The notes below the pieces were generated by a model that saw only the letters and a list, made by a program, of their open reading frames with translations, searched no databases and was not told the origin of the DNA. A program made the translations under genes and the position numbers. 64,000 nucleotides of DNA from Enterocloster lavalensis (lineage in GTDB: Bacteria > Bacillota > Clostridia > Lachnospirales > Lachnospiraceae): positions 856,528 through 920,527 of the forward strand of contig NZ_CABJCG010000001.1 in assembly GCF_902364025.1 (NCBI RefSeq), given 5' to 3'. The stretch's first letter is position 1. Each line of letters opens with the position of its first letter. Shown piece after piece: positions 1 to 8,929 of this stretch.

Positions 1-435
1 CTCATAGTCCGCAGGCGGATCGTTAAAGGCCACATGGGCATTTTCCCCGATTCCGATCAGGCCCACGTCCACCGGCTTTTCCCTGATCCGCTCCGTCACC
101 TGGCGGATCATTTCCTCCATATCCCCATTCATGTAAATGTAGTTGACGCGTTTAATGGGAAGCTTGTCCGCGAACCGCTCCTTTATGTACCGGCAGAAGC
201 TGGCCGGATGATCCGGCGAAATCCCGGCGTACTCGTCCAGATGGAACAGCTCCACCCTTGACCAGTCCACCTTCTCAGCCGTCAGGGCCTCCAGCGTGGT
301 AAACTGGGAGGCCCCTGTGGAAAGCGCCACCCGCGCCTCCCCTCTCTCAGCAATGGCCTCATTGATTTTTTCGGCTGCCAGGCGCGCGGCCCTCTCCCCC
401 AGAGTCCGCGCATCCTCACTGATATTCATATTCAT
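1..435 (-). CDS. Glucosamine-6-phosphate deaminase / NagB-like protein (3' end outside window)
   Basis: The first 145 codons of a NagB/6-phosphogluconolactonase-fold protein; the rest lies beyond base 1. Visible family signatures are LDEY (about residue 75) and GIGENAHVAFNDPP near the cut end, which matches the usual GIGxDGHIAFNEP active-site loop except that the DG pair is replaced by NA. NagB enzymes convert glucosamine-6-phosphate to fructose-6-phosphate and ammonia in the cytoplasm; the altered loop leaves the true substrate open. The ATG at 435 is chosen because AAAAGGAG lies six bases upstream; a second ATG two codons later is possible. It follows the ferredoxin gene by 34 bp in the same direction and is probably the last visible gene of the TRAP/molybdopterin operon. 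Confidence 0.8.
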   Translation of the reverse strand, partial: MNMNISEDARTLGERAARLAAEKINEAIAERGEARVALSTGASQFTTLEALTAEKVDWSRVELFHLDEYAGISPDHPASFCRYIKERFADKLPIKRVNYIYMNGDMEEMIRQVTERIREKPVDVGLIGIGENAHVAFNDPPADYE

Positions 436-469
436 ACGAATCTCCTTTTCCTTGAACCCGACGGCTCCC

Positions 470-919
470 TCAGCCGTCTCTCCTCAAAACCAGGGCACGT
501 GTGGGACAGGCCAGGGTGCAGGCCGGTTCCAGGCCGCGCCTGACCCGCTCCATGCAGCCGTCGCATTTGCGGACCTTTCCGTCAACCGTAAATGTGATGG
601 CCCCAAAGGCGCAGGCTTTCACACAGGCCCCGCACCCGCTGCATGTTTCATCGTCATATCCCACAAAACCGGTCTCCTCATCCCGGACAATACATCCTTC
701 CGGGCAGGCCGGTATACAGGGCGCGCCCACGCAGTGCAGGCAGGCGGCGGCTAACGCCCTGCGCCGGGCGTCTGCATCCCACAATTTGTCATATTCCAAC
801 GGTTTCCGGCAGGGCCGTTCCCCTGCCCCGGTATCCGTGTCCTTCTGGTCGATACACGCGATGACACAGGCGTTGCAGGCCACGCACTCCTCCGGCTTAA
901 ACACAAGTCTGCAGGTCAT
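470..919 (-). CDS. 4Fe-4S ferredoxin-type electron-transfer subunit (DmsB/HycB-like)
   Basis: A 149-residue cytoplasmic iron-sulfur protein of the DmsB/PhsB/HycB type. Four cysteine clusters can be read: CVACNACVIAC near the N-terminus, CLHCVGAPCIPACP in the middle, CSGCGACVKAC after it, and CDGCMERV with a later CTLACP at the end, giving the ligands expected for up to four 4Fe-4S clusters. Its start ATG overlaps the stop of the molybdopterin oxidoreductase gene by four bases (ATGA), so the two are translationally coupled and very likely form one soluble complex. No membrane-anchor (DmsC/NrfD) gene is visible, so electrons probably pass to or from a soluble carrier rather than the quinone pool (inference). 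Confidence 0.9.
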   Translation of the reverse strand: MTCRLVFKPEECVACNACVIACIDQKDTDTGAGERPCRKPLEYDKLWDADARRRALAAACLHCVGAPCIPACPEGCIVRDEETGFVGYDDETCSGCGACVKACAFGAITFTVDGKVRKCDGCMERVRRGLEPACTLACPTRALVLRRDG

Positions 920-3075
920 TCACTCCCTCCCCTCTCTTCTCCGGCCCTGCGGACCCGGCAGCGCACTGACCGGAAGCCCGGAAAACCGGAATACGGGTCC
1001 AGATGATCCCAGCTGATCATGGAGTTGACGTCCGCCTCCCGGTACCCGTGGAACATGCTGACCGTCCCCTCCCGGATCAGTGGCGACGGATTGGCCCTCA
1101 GACATATAGCGCCCACCCGCGTGGATATCTCGATCATGTCCCCCTCCTCTATGCCAAGCCGCCTGGCATCCGCCAGGCTCAGATCAGCCTGGGGCTCAGG
1201 GCGCATGGCTCTGAGGCAGCTGATGTCGTGGAGCCGTGAATTGTAGGCGTGCGGGATACTGGAGCCGGTAAAAAGCAGGAACGGGTATTCAACAGCGCTC
1301 TCATCATCCGCGCTGTCCCGGTATGTAGGCAGCGGGTCCAGGCCGTAGCGTTCCGGCAGCGCGGCGATCACAGTGGAATACAGCTCAAATTTGCCCGTGG
1401 GCGTCTCATATCCCCTCTTCGTGTAAGCCCGCTCCTCATAAGGCGCGGTCTCGGGAACGGGGATCGGAAGCCTGGCGGCCTTCAGCTGCTCCACGGTCAC
1501 GCTCAAATCCTGGAGCATGTACCGGATGCAGGCCTCGTAGCCGTCCCGCAGCAGCTCATCGTCCAGATTCAGCACGGCGGCCAGCTCCGAGATAATCCGG
1601 CAGTCCGGCCTGGACTCATACAGCGGCTCGATGACCGGCTGGGTGAAAATGGCCCTGCCGCCCCGGTAGACCTTTAACTCCCCCCGCTCCGCGGCCGTGC
1701 AGGCCGGAAGCACGATATCCGCCAGCTTTGCCGTATCCGTCAGAAAGAGATCGGTGTCCACAAAGAAGTCCAGCTTCATCAGGGCTTCCCGTATCTTCTG
1801 ATCCTGGGGGAACATCCGGTAATTCATGCCGAATCCCACAATCGCCCGGACCAGGTAGGGCGTCCCCTCCAAAATCTGCCGCGCCAAATCCATGGCCTGC
1901 ATTTCCCCCGCCACGTCCTCCCACAGCGGGAAACGCTCTGTTCCCACGGCAGGCCGCGTATGCTTTGGCCGGCGGCTCTGTATAAACTCCTCCTCCCTTG
2001 TGTCGAACCCCGCCGTCTGGTGGGAGAAGGTATTGACCCTCGGCCGCGTGCCGCCCACCCGGTCGTAGCAGCCGGTGATGGCGCTGAGCGCGGTCATGGC
2101 CCGGTAATTCTGCATGCCGTTGCGGTGATGCACGATAGGCGAGACGCTCTCGTGAACCGCCACCGGCATGTTGGCGGCCAAAAGCTCCACCGCCCGGCAG
2201 AGCTCCCCCCGCTTCACCCCGGAAATCCGCTCCACAGTATCAGGGTCGAACTGTTCCACATACCGGGAAAATGCCTCAAATCCATACACATAATTCTGGA
2301 TATAATCCCGGTCGATCCATCCGTTCCTGATGAGCAGATGCGCCATGCCCAGCGCCACCGCGCCGTCCGTGCCCGGCAGGTTCTGCAGATGAATGTCCGC
2401 CAGACGTTTGACCGCAGGCGTCACCCTGGGGTCCACAACGATGATTTTCATTCCCTGAGCCCGCCGTTTTTCCAGATTCACCGCGTCCAGGCACCGGGAA
2501 TAGTAGGGGTTCAGGGAGAAGGCCAGATAGGTTCCGGCATGCTCCACATCCGCCGCCCCCAGCATACCCGCGTTGAGCTTCCAGGCCATGTGGATGGCTT
2601 CAAAACAGGTGCTGTTGTCCGAGCCGTAGTTGGGCGAGCCGAAGGAGTAGGCCAGGCGGTGCAGAAACGCCTGATACCACTTCTCGATGCCGCTGAAAAA
2701 TGCCACCGCTTCCGGTCCATCCTCCTCCTTGATCCTGTTCAGATGCGTTGCGATTTCCACATAGGCTTCCTCCCAGGTAATCGGTATGAATTTCCCCTCC
2801 CCGCGGGCTCCGGCCCGTTTCAGCGGGGTTTTGATCCGGTGCGGAGAATAGATATACTCCCGGGTCGCCAGCCCCTTGGTGCACAAAAGCCCGTGGTTTA
2901 ACGGGTGGTCCGCCGCCCCCTCCACCTTGATGATCCGGCCGTCCTTCACATAGGCGTCCAGGCCGCAGTAAAAGCTGGAGCAGCACACATTGCAGACCGT
3001 GCGCCTGACCTCAATTCCGGTATCAGGACCCGGTATCTTGGCGGCTGTCCGCCGCCTTACATCACGTTCATCCAT
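916..3075 (-). CDS. Molybdopterin-dependent (Mo/W-bisMGD) oxidoreductase, catalytic subunit
   Basis: A 719-residue member of the DMSO reductase superfamily. The N-terminal 4Fe-4S motif is C28, C31/C32, C37 and C65 (CNVCCSSFYC then LLCTKG). The following domains bind bis-molybdopterin guanine dinucleotide; Cys157 in the segment NSTCFEA is the likely Mo/W ligand, as in formate dehydrogenase-like, polysulfide and nitrate reductase relatives. A C-terminal molydopterin-binding domain (about 590-715) ends in YSGFPGFRS. There is no twin-arginine signal, so the enzyme is cytoplasmic. The ATG at 3075 follows AAAGGAGAGGACGAG. It sits between the TRAP permease and its ferredoxin subunit. The substrate cannot be read from sequence; the operon suggests oxidation or reduction of the carboxylate brought in by the TRAP system (inference). 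Confidence 0.9.
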   Translation of the reverse strand: MDERDVRRRTAAKIPGPDTGIEVRRTVCNVCCSSFYCGLDAYVKDGRIIKVEGAADHPLNHGLLCTKGLATREYIYSPHRIKTPLKRAGARGEGKFIPITWEEAYVEIATHLNRIKEEDGPEAVAFFSGIEKWYQAFLHRLAYSFGSPNYGSDNSTCFEAIHMAWKLNAGMLGAADVEHAGTYLAFSLNPYYSRCLDAVNLEKRRAQGMKIIVVDPRVTPAVKRLADIHLQNLPGTDGAVALGMAHLLIRNGWIDRDYIQNYVYGFEAFSRYVEQFDPDTVERISGVKRGELCRAVELLAANMPVAVHESVSPIVHHRNGMQNYRAMTALSAITGCYDRVGGTRPRVNTFSHQTAGFDTREEEFIQSRRPKHTRPAVGTERFPLWEDVAGEMQAMDLARQILEGTPYLVRAIVGFGMNYRMFPQDQKIREALMKLDFFVDTDLFLTDTAKLADIVLPACTAAERGELKVYRGGRAIFTQPVIEPLYESRPDCRIISELAAVLNLDDELLRDGYEACIRYMLQDLSVTVEQLKAARLPIPVPETAPYEERAYTKRGYETPTGKFELYSTVIAALPERYGLDPLPTYRDSADDESAVEYPFLLFTGSSIPHAYNSRLHDISCLRAMRPEPQADLSLADARRLGIEEGDMIEISTRVGAICLRANPSPLIREGTVSMFHGYREADVNSMISWDHLDPYSGFPGFRSVRCRVRRAGEERGGSE

Positions 3076-3096
3076 CTCGTCCTCTCCTTTCCCCTG

Positions 3097-4371
3097 TTAT
3101 CCGAACACCAGACCCGGAAGGAACGTGGACAGCACAGGGCAGAACACGAGAATCAGGGTTACAATGGCCATTACCACCAGGAAAGGTGCGCTTCCACGGA
3201 TCACCTCGCCCATGGAGGAATCGCTGACCTTCATGGATACAAAGAGGCAGAGACCAAAGGGCGGCGTGACAAATCCGATCTGAGCCATCATGATGGCGAT
3301 AATCCCAAAATGATTTAAATCCACCTGGAAATGCTGCAGGATTCCCAGAAGCATGGGCCCCAGGATCATACACACGGTGATCACGTTGGTAAAGCAGCCC
3401 ACGATCAGGAACAGCAGGCAGAGAACCAGCAGCAGGGCAAAACGGGTGTCGATGGCCCCTACGATCTTGTCATAGAGCATGGCCGGCACCTGGGCGGTGG
3501 TGAGATACCACACGAAAGCCCGGGCGGTGGCGATGGTGAGGGTCAGAGCCGCCGCGCTGACGCAGGCCTTGCCGATGATATGGTACATCTGAAGCAGCTT
3601 GATCTTCTTGTAGACAAACAGCTCCACCAGAATCACATAGACCAGGGAAATAACCGCGGCCTCCGTGGGCGTGGCCATGCCGGAGTAGATACCTCCCAGC
3701 ACGATCACAGGGAACATGACCGCCCAGACGCTCTTTTTGAGCACCCGGATTTTAGTGGCCCGGTCCGCCTTGGGGGCCCTGGGAATATTCTGGCGCTTGG
3801 CGGCGATCATCACCCAGATGCTGAACGCCAGCGTGGTCAGAAGCCCCGGGATAAATCCGGCCGTAAACTGTTCTCCCACCGAATGCTCCATTGCCACGCT
3901 GAGCGTCAGCATGGGCACGCTGGGCGGAATCATCACTCCGAGCGTGCCGCCCACCGTGATAATGCCCACCGCCAGGGGCTTGGGATAGCCGTTCTCCAAA
4001 AGCTTCGGCAGCATCAGGGTTCCCACCGCTACCACAGTCGCCATGCTGGAGCCTGTGATGGCCCCGAAAAAGGTACAGGCACAGATGGTCGCCACCCCCA
4101 GGCCCCCGCAGATATGGCCGAAATACACATTGATGGCGTCCACGATCCGCTGGGAGGTGCTGCCCTTGGCCGCCAGGTCGCCGGATATGATAAAAAACGG
4201 CACGGCCAAAAGAGTAAAGCTGTTCAGGCCCGCAAAAAGCTGCTGGACCAGGATCACCGGATTGTTGCCGGTCCCCACGATTCCGATGGTCGTGGCGGCG
4301 TACACCACAAAGGCGATGGGAACGCCCAGCAGCAACAGGGCAAAAAAGGCTATAAAGACAATACTCAACAT
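3097..4371 (-). CDS. dctM: TRAP transporter large permease (DctM)
   Basis: A 424-residue very hydrophobic protein, the usual length for DctM. It forms the ion-coupled translocation channel of a tripartite ATP-independent periplasmic transporter, with about twelve membrane helices; family-like segments are GVPIAFVVYA near the start, FGAITGSSMATVVAVG near residue 100 and GFVTPPFGLCLF near the C-terminus. I start it at the ATG at 4371 (MLSIVFIAFF), because GGAGG lies just upstream and the longer reading frame adds charged residues foreign to the family. It lies 14 bp after dctQ, and the molybdopterin enzyme gene follows. The substrate is unknown but is expected to be an organic acid or sugar acid. 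Confidence 0.95.
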   Translation of the reverse strand: MLSIVFIAFFALLLLGVPIAFVVYAATTIGIVGTGNNPVILVQQLFAGLNSFTLLAVPFFIISGDLAAKGSTSQRIVDAINVYFGHICGGLGVATICACTFFGAITGSSMATVVAVGTLMLPKLLENGYPKPLAVGIITVGGTLGVMIPPSVPMLTLSVAMEHSVGEQFTAGFIPGLLTTLAFSIWVMIAAKRQNIPRAPKADRATKIRVLKKSVWAVMFPVIVLGGIYSGMATPTEAAVISLVYVILVELFVYKKIKLLQMYHIIGKACVSAAALTLTIATARAFVWYLTTAQVPAMLYDKIVGAIDTRFALLLVLCLLFLIVGCFTNVITVCMILGPMLLGILQHFQVDLNHFGIIAIMMAQIGFVTPPFGLCLFVSMKVSDSSMGEVIRGSAPFLVVMAIVTLILVFCPVLSTFLPGLVFG

Positions 4372-4385
4372 GTTTGCTTCACCTC

Positions 4386-4928
4386 CTACATCTCCTTCCC
4401 GTTCATCTGGTCGAACACGGCAGTATGCGCCCATGCCCGCCGGAAGGATTTCCAGCCCTCCACCAGATATCGGACCGCCATTGTGGCCAGGAAAAAGCCC
4501 ACTGGAATCCAGACAACGTACATGGGCATTTTGACGCTCTCAGCCCGGGTTCCGATCTTGACCAGACGCGCCGTCCAGCTCCAGGCGTAATAGTCGATAT
4601 AGGCCCAGAACAGCGCGCAGAACCAGTGCACCAGCCCTTTGACGGCATAGGACGCCCGGGCGGGCAGTAGTGTGTATAAAGTATCCATCACCATGTGGCC
4701 GTTTTCGCTGGCCGCCATGCTGGACCCGAGGATGGTGGTGAGCACCACCATGTAGCGGCTGAACTCGTTCAGCCAGGAAATCCCGCGGATTTTCAGCACA
4801 GAGCGCATAATAACCTCTGCAAAGATGAGCAGGCCGATCACCAGCGTCATGGACACGATCACAAAAGTTTCCGCCTGCTTTATGCGGTTGTAAATCCGCT
4901 CCCACAGCGTCTGCCGTTTTTCGTTCAT
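4386..4928 (-). CDS. dctQ: TRAP transporter small permease (DctQ)
   Basis: A 180-residue protein with four predicted membrane helices, typical of the DctQ subunit, which pairs with DctM in the cytoplasmic membrane. Readable family features are the first helix (FVIVSMTLVIGLLIFAEVIM, about 22-41), the segment ISWLNEFSRYMVV (about 54-66) and a last helix ending before a basic C-terminal tail. The ATG at 4928 overlaps the stop of the MmgE/PrpD gene by four bases (ATGA), so expression is coupled to that gene. Together with the DctP and DctM genes in the same operon it makes a complete importer. Confidence 0.93.
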   Translation of the reverse strand: MNEKRQTLWERIYNRIKQAETFVIVSMTLVIGLLIFAEVIMRSVLKIRGISWLNEFSRYMVVLTTILGSSMAASENGHMVMDTLYTLLPARASYAVKGLVHWFCALFWAYIDYYAWSWTARLVKIGTRAESVKMPMYVVWIPVGFFLATMAVRYLVEGWKSFRRAWAHTAVFDQMNGKEM

Positions 4929-6334
4929 GATACCTTTCCCCCTTTCCCGGCCGCCAGCGCTGCAATTTCATCAAGCCGCGGCTCCTGTTCCAGCTCCGCC
5001 ACCCGCGCTGCCAGCTCCTCTGCGGCCCTTGCCCCCAGCACAGGCTCCGCAAGACGCACAAAATGGCGAATCTCCTCTTCCATGGAAAAACGGTTGCGCG
5101 GGTGCCCCTTGGGATACTGTACGGTCTCGCTGAGGGTCCGCCCGTCCTCCGTGTCCAGCTCCACCGTCACCGTCGGAAAGCTCCCGGCCTTGAACAGCAT
5201 AAAATTGTCGTAAGACCCCACCCGCTCCCCACAGTCCCTGATCCTGGTGGTGTACCGGAAAAACGCCTCATCCTCCCGCTGCTCCTCCAAAAACCAGTGG
5301 GACCCCGGTTCGGGGTTGTGAAGGTATGCAGACAGGCAGTAGGGGATGCTGAACTGGGCGTCTAACATCCCGCGGGTGGACAGGCTGTAATCCTCCATCA
5401 GGAACGGTACCGCGGGCGTCACGCGAATCTCGCGCACCTGCTCCGCCGTGATGCCGTAGCGGCGGCAGATCAGATCCAGGGCCTCCAGGTGATTCTGAAC
5501 CCACATATTCGCCGGCCAGTGTTTCAGGTAGGTCTGCATAATGGTATATTCCTCTCCCAGCCCCCGCTCATGCCAGCTAAAGTCCACCTGGTCGGAGCAC
5601 AGACTCCAGAAGCCCTTGGGGCCGTCCAGCCCGTCGTAGCAGTTGTAATAGCCCAGCTGCCCCACTCTGGCCGCCAGCACGCCGTTTTTGGCGCAGAAGC
5701 CGTGGGCGTAGTGGTAGATGTCCGACTTGGCCCGCCCGGCCGCATGCTTGGCCACCCTTCCCAGGGCCAGATGATAGCTGGCTCCGATGGTCTGGCAAAT
5801 CTGACCGGAATCCTGATCCATCAGCTTTGCCGCGGGCAGACTGGCCGCAAATATCTGCCAGCTCATCATAGCCCAGGGCTTTCCCGCCCGGAAATACTCC
5901 ATAGAGGGCTGGGCCGCCATGGCGATGCGCTGGTACGCCTCATAACCCGCCGTCACCGCGGTCAGATAGTCTTTTCCGCTTCTTCCCAGGGCCTCCGCCG
6001 CCGCAAAGGCCGCAGGGATCACCCCGGCCGAGGGATGTCCGGTCCAGCTGCAATCCTCCCAGTCCAGGATATCCGAGGTGGTTCCGTTACAGAAAGCCGC
6101 CTCCTCCATAGGCGCCCTGAACCGGCAGCCCCACAGGGAAGCCTCCCTGCGCCCGCCCTTTTCCCGCACCAGGCGGCGGGCCTTCGCGGCCTGCTCCACC
6201 CTGAAGGAGGCGAAGCTGGCCGCCATGGTGTGGAGGGTGATTTTTTTAGCCTGCTCCACCACCTGAGGCGGAAGGGCCTCGTAACGCAGCCCCTCCACGT
6301 AATCCGCAATCAATCGGGTATATCGGTTGTCCAT
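4925..6334 (-). CDS. MmgE/PrpD family protein
   Basis: A 469-residue cytoplasmic protein of the MmgE/PrpD family, which includes 2-methylcitrate dehydratase, cis-aconitate decarboxylase and iminodisuccinate epimerase. Family-like segments are LDWEDCSWTGHPSAGVIPAAFA (written here in parts: LDWEDCSWTG, then HPSAGVIPAA; about residues 92-113) and the helical stretch GASYHLALGR. The ATG at 6334 (MDNRYTRLIA) is used because GGAAGG precedes it and upstream codons overlap the dctP 3' end. It is placed between dctP and dctQ, an unusual split of the TRAP genes by a metabolic gene, which argues that it acts on the transported carboxylate (dehydration, decarboxylation or epimerisation; inference). Confidence 0.88.
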   Translation of the reverse strand: MDNRYTRLIADYVEGLRYEALPPQVVEQAKKITLHTMAASFASFRVEQAAKARRLVREKGGRREASLWGCRFRAPMEEAAFCNGTTSDILDWEDCSWTGHPSAGVIPAAFAAAEALGRSGKDYLTAVTAGYEAYQRIAMAAQPSMEYFRAGKPWAMMSWQIFAASLPAAKLMDQDSGQICQTIGASYHLALGRVAKHAAGRAKSDIYHYAHGFCAKNGVLAARVGQLGYYNCYDGLDGPKGFWSLCSDQVDFSWHERGLGEEYTIMQTYLKHWPANMWVQNHLEALDLICRRYGITAEQVREIRVTPAVPFLMEDYSLSTRGMLDAQFSIPYCLSAYLHNPEPGSHWFLEEQREDEAFFRYTTRIRDCGERVGSYDNFMLFKAGSFPTVTVELDTEDGRTLSETVQYPKGHPRNRFSMEEEIRHFVRLAEPVLGARAAEELAARVAELEQEPRLDEIAALAAGKGGKVS

Positions 6335-6353
6335 AGGTTGTCCCGCCTTCCGA

Positions 6354-7514
6354 TCAGAGTCCCAGGTCTGCAATCGCCTTTTCACGCACCTCGTTGAAAT
6401 AGTCGTAGAATTCCTCACCGACCTCTCCCCTGTACTTCTCCCACACCGGCTGCGTGGCATTCAGGAACGAATCCCGTTCCTCCTTGGTCAGGTCGCTGTT
6501 TCGGATCAGCTCCACGCCCTTTTCCTCCACCTGCTCGGCGAAGCCGTCCGCCATCTTCTTGACGAACTCGTAGCTGACGTCCCCCGCTTCCCGTCCGGCC
6601 CTCAGGAAAATCTCCTTCTCCTGGTCCGTGAGCTTATTCCAGGTGCCGTTGGACACCAGAATCGCCATGGAACCCGTCATTGCGTTGATCTGCGTGGAAT
6701 ACTTCTCAACCTCAAAATACTTTTGGTCCAATACATAATTCAGAGCCGTGTCCTCCCCGTCCACAACTCCCTGCTGCAGTGCGGAGTACAGCTCGTCCGC
6801 AGCCACGGTCACCGTGGAGGCCCCCAGGCAGTTGCCGAACACATCCGTGTAAATATCTCCGGCCATCACCCGGAAGGTCAGCCCCTTGAAGTCTTCCGCA
6901 CTGCGGATGGGCCGTTTGTTGTTCTGGCAGCCCCGATAACCGGAGGTGTGATAACCGATGAGCATGGCCATGTCGTTCTTCTGGACGATCTCCTGGGTTT
7001 TCTCAATAAAACCGTCGGTGTTCACGGTGCCCCAGAAGCTTTCCAGAGACGGGAACGCAAATGGCAGGGAGAAGGCGGAAAATTCCGGCCACACGTTGGA
7101 CATCACGTTGGTTGTGATGATGCCCATGTCCAGCGAATCCGAGAGCACCTGGTCCAGAAGGGAGCTCTCGCTGCCCAGCTGGGACGCCGGATAATACTCG
7201 AAGGTAATCATTCCGTTGGTCTCCTTTTCGATGGTATCCATCACGTGTTTGGACGGATAATGCATCGAATCGTTCTCGCGGCCGCTGCCGACGGAACCAT
7301 ATTTCAGAACCAGCGGCTCCGTGCGTCCCCCGGGATTCTCCTGAGAAGCGCCGTTCTGGGCCTGGGCCTGCGTCTCTCCTCCGCCCTGAGACTGAGCCTG
7401 AGTCTCCTTCCCCTCCGGGGCCTTTGACGGCTCGGCGGCCTTACTCCCGCAGCCGGACACCAGAATCATGGCCGCGGCCAACAACAGTGCTGTCATTTTC
7501 TTGGTACGTTTCAT
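6354..7514 (-). CDS. dctP: TRAP transporter substrate-binding lipoprotein (DctP)
   Basis: A 386-residue extracytoplasmic solute receptor. The N-terminus has two or three Lys, a hydrophobic stretch and the lipobox LVSGC (Cys22), so it is a lipoprotein anchored outside the cell membrane, as usual in Gram-positive TRAP systems. A Gln/Glu/Ala-rich linker of about 40 residues follows, then a DctP domain with the family-like segments GYRGCQNNKRPIRSAEDFKG (about 190-209), LKGLTFRV-like sequence and ALQQGVVDGEDTALNYV (about 244-260). An Arg in the FRV segment normally clamps the substrate carboxylate. It ends 19 bp before the MmgE/PrpD gene and is the second gene of the operon. Confidence 0.95.
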   Translation of the reverse strand: MKRTKKMTALLLAAAMILVSGCGSKAAEPSKAPEGKETQAQSQGGGETQAQAQNGASQENPGGRTEPLVLKYGSVGSGRENDSMHYPSKHVMDTIEKETNGMITFEYYPASQLGSESSLLDQVLSDSLDMGIITTNVMSNVWPEFSAFSLPFAFPSLESFWGTVNTDGFIEKTQEIVQKNDMAMLIGYHTSGYRGCQNNKRPIRSAEDFKGLTFRVMAGDIYTDVFGNCLGASTVTVAADELYSALQQGVVDGEDTALNYVLDQKYFEVEKYSTQINAMTGSMAILVSNGTWNKLTDQEKEIFLRAGREAGDVSYEFVKKMADGFAEQVEEKGVELIRNSDLTKEERDSFLNATQPVWEKYRGEVGEEFYDYFNEVREKAIADLGL

Positions 7515-7546
7515 ACTTGTCCTCCTCCATTTTATCCTTTGTGTGT

Positions 7547-8629
7547 TTACAGTGCGTTTTCCCTTGTCATATCTTCAGGATAAATCACAGTCCCCCGCGC
7601 GGCCGACCGGTAAGCCGCTTCCACCGCTTCCAGGGCCAGCAGACCATCTATTCCCCTCATGCCCGGGTCCGCCTCCGCCCCCCTGCGGCAGCAGTCCAGA
7701 AAATGCGTGATCTCGGCCACGTAGCCAATATTGTACTTCTCGTCCACAGCCGGCCTGCTCCATCCCACCGTGGTCTCAGCCTTCTCAACCGCGTAGCTCA
7801 CCCCCGGAAGGCTGAAGCAGCGGATGGGGCTGGAAAATGTGAGGTCAATGTGAAGACAGCCCTCTGTGCCGTAGAGGTCGATGTAATCCTCCATTCCCCC
7901 GTATGTCACAAAATTGCTCTCCACCACCGCAGCGGCTCCGTTCTCAAACCGCATGGAGGCCACCGCCCAGTCCTCGCCTCCCATATCCTTGTGCAGCAGA
8001 TTTTCCGCTCCTCCGCCGGAGGTCGCAGCCATGATCTGTGTCCATTTGTTTTCATTCAATGCCATGGCCAGGCCGATGGGATGGATGGCCATGTGCAGCA
8101 GCACCCCGCCCCCGCAGTGATCCAGGTTCTTCACATAAGGGCTGTGGGAACCGCTGTGGCTTTCCCTGGCTCTGAGGTACAAAAGCTTCCCGATGGCCCC
8201 TTCCCGGACAATCTCCATAGCCCTGCGGATAGCGGGGGCGTAGATCCAGTCCTCCGCGTAATAGATATGCCGGCCCGTTTTTCCCGCAGTCTCCACCATT
8301 TCCCGGGCCGCCTCGCAGCTGACCGCCAGCGGCTTTTCACAGACCACGTCCCGCCCCTTTCCAAGCGCCAGGACAGCCGCGTCCCGGTGCAGGAAATTCG
8401 GCAGGCAGATATCCACCAGATCGCAGTCCACCTCTTCCAGCGCCTCCGCGAAATCCCCGCAGATGCGGCAGTCCTTCAGCTGATACCGTTCAGCCAATTC
8501 CTTGGCGGCCTGCGTATTCCGGTCCGCAATGGCTACAATCTCTGCCGTTTCCCCGTTTCTCACGTATCCCTCCATGTGTAGATCCGCGCTGAAAGCGGCC
8601 CCCAGCAGCAACACCCTGATTTTTTTCAT
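7547..8629 (-). CDS. Gfo/Idh/MocA family oxidoreductase
   Basis: A 360-residue NAD(P)-dependent sugar or inositol dehydrogenase-like protein. Residues 1-120 form a Rossmann domain; the usual GxGxxG is read here as LLGAAFSADLH, a variant, and the family motif CEKPLA (about 97-102) supplies the lysine near the active site. The C-terminal alpha/beta domain includes GGGVLLHMAIHP (about 173-184), the common D/GxxHxxD-like active-site segment with His. It is the first gene of the operon, about 100 bases downstream of a consensus promoter with an operator, and is followed by the TRAP receptor gene after 32 bp. It probably oxidises or epimerises the imported sugar acid (inference). Confidence 0.92.
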   Translation of the reverse strand: MKKIRVLLLGAAFSADLHMEGYVRNGETAEIVAIADRNTQAAKELAERYQLKDCRICGDFAEALEEVDCDLVDICLPNFLHRDAAVLALGKGRDVVCEKPLAVSCEAAREMVETAGKTGRHIYYAEDWIYAPAIRRAMEIVREGAIGKLLYLRARESHSGSHSPYVKNLDHCGGGVLLHMAIHPIGLAMALNENKWTQIMAATSGGGAENLLHKDMGGEDWAVASMRFENGAAAVVESNFVTYGGMEDYIDLYGTEGCLHIDLTFSSPIRCFSLPGVSYAVEKAETTVGWSRPAVDEKYNIGYVAEITHFLDCCRRGAEADPGMRGIDGLLALEAVEAAYRSAARGTVIYPEDMTRENAL

Positions 8630-8709
8630 GAAACCCTCCCCTCTCCTGTTACAATGTTGTGATCATGAAATGACTGGCACAGGTTTTTCTGTGATTTTTA
8701 AAAAAACTA

Positions 8710-8725
8710 TAGAAAACGTTTTCTA
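8710..8725. promoter_or_regulatory. LacI-type operator, 16-bp perfect palindrome
   Basis: The sequence TAGAAAACGTTTTCTA is a perfect inverted repeat with the central CG typical of LacI/GalR-family operators. It begins 13 bases downstream of the -10 hexamer of the minus-strand promoter, so a bound repressor would block transcription of the TRAP operon. The adjacent divergent gene encodes a LacI-family protein. Confidence 0.85.
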
Positions 8726-8737
8726 CCAGATATTTTC

Positions 8738-8766
8738 ATTATAATTTCCCTTTTATTCTTTGTCAA
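8738..8766 (-). promoter_or_regulatory. Consensus sigma-A promoter of the TRAP/molybdopterin operon
   Basis: On the minus strand TTGACA (8761-8766) and TATAAT (8738-8743) are both perfect consensus hexamers separated by 17 bp. The start site should be near 8731, about 100 bases before the Gfo/Idh gene. A promoter this strong needs tight repression, which fits the palindrome immediately downstream. Confidence 0.9.
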
Positions 8767-8856
8767 GTCTTATGTATAAAGATTTTATCTCTAAAATTTT
8801 CTTTTTAATTTCTACTATTATTTTCTATATTTTTCTATTTATTTTCTATTTTTCTA

Positions 8857-8885
8857 TTGATTTTCCAGGGGAGGGGTATTATGAT
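8857..8885 (+). promoter_or_regulatory. Promoter of the LacI-family regulator gene
   Basis: TTGATT (8857-8862) and TATGAT (8880-8885) are separated by 17 bp, 45 bases before the start codon at 8930. The upstream stretch 8795-8870 is almost pure T/C with repeated TTTTCTAT blocks, which may act as an UP-like or bendable element. No palindrome like the one at 8710 overlaps this promoter, so strong autoregulation is not evident. Confidence 0.6.
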
Positions 8886-8929
8886 AAGACTATATTTGAA
8901 GATCGAATTTTCTTGAAGGAGAATATTTC

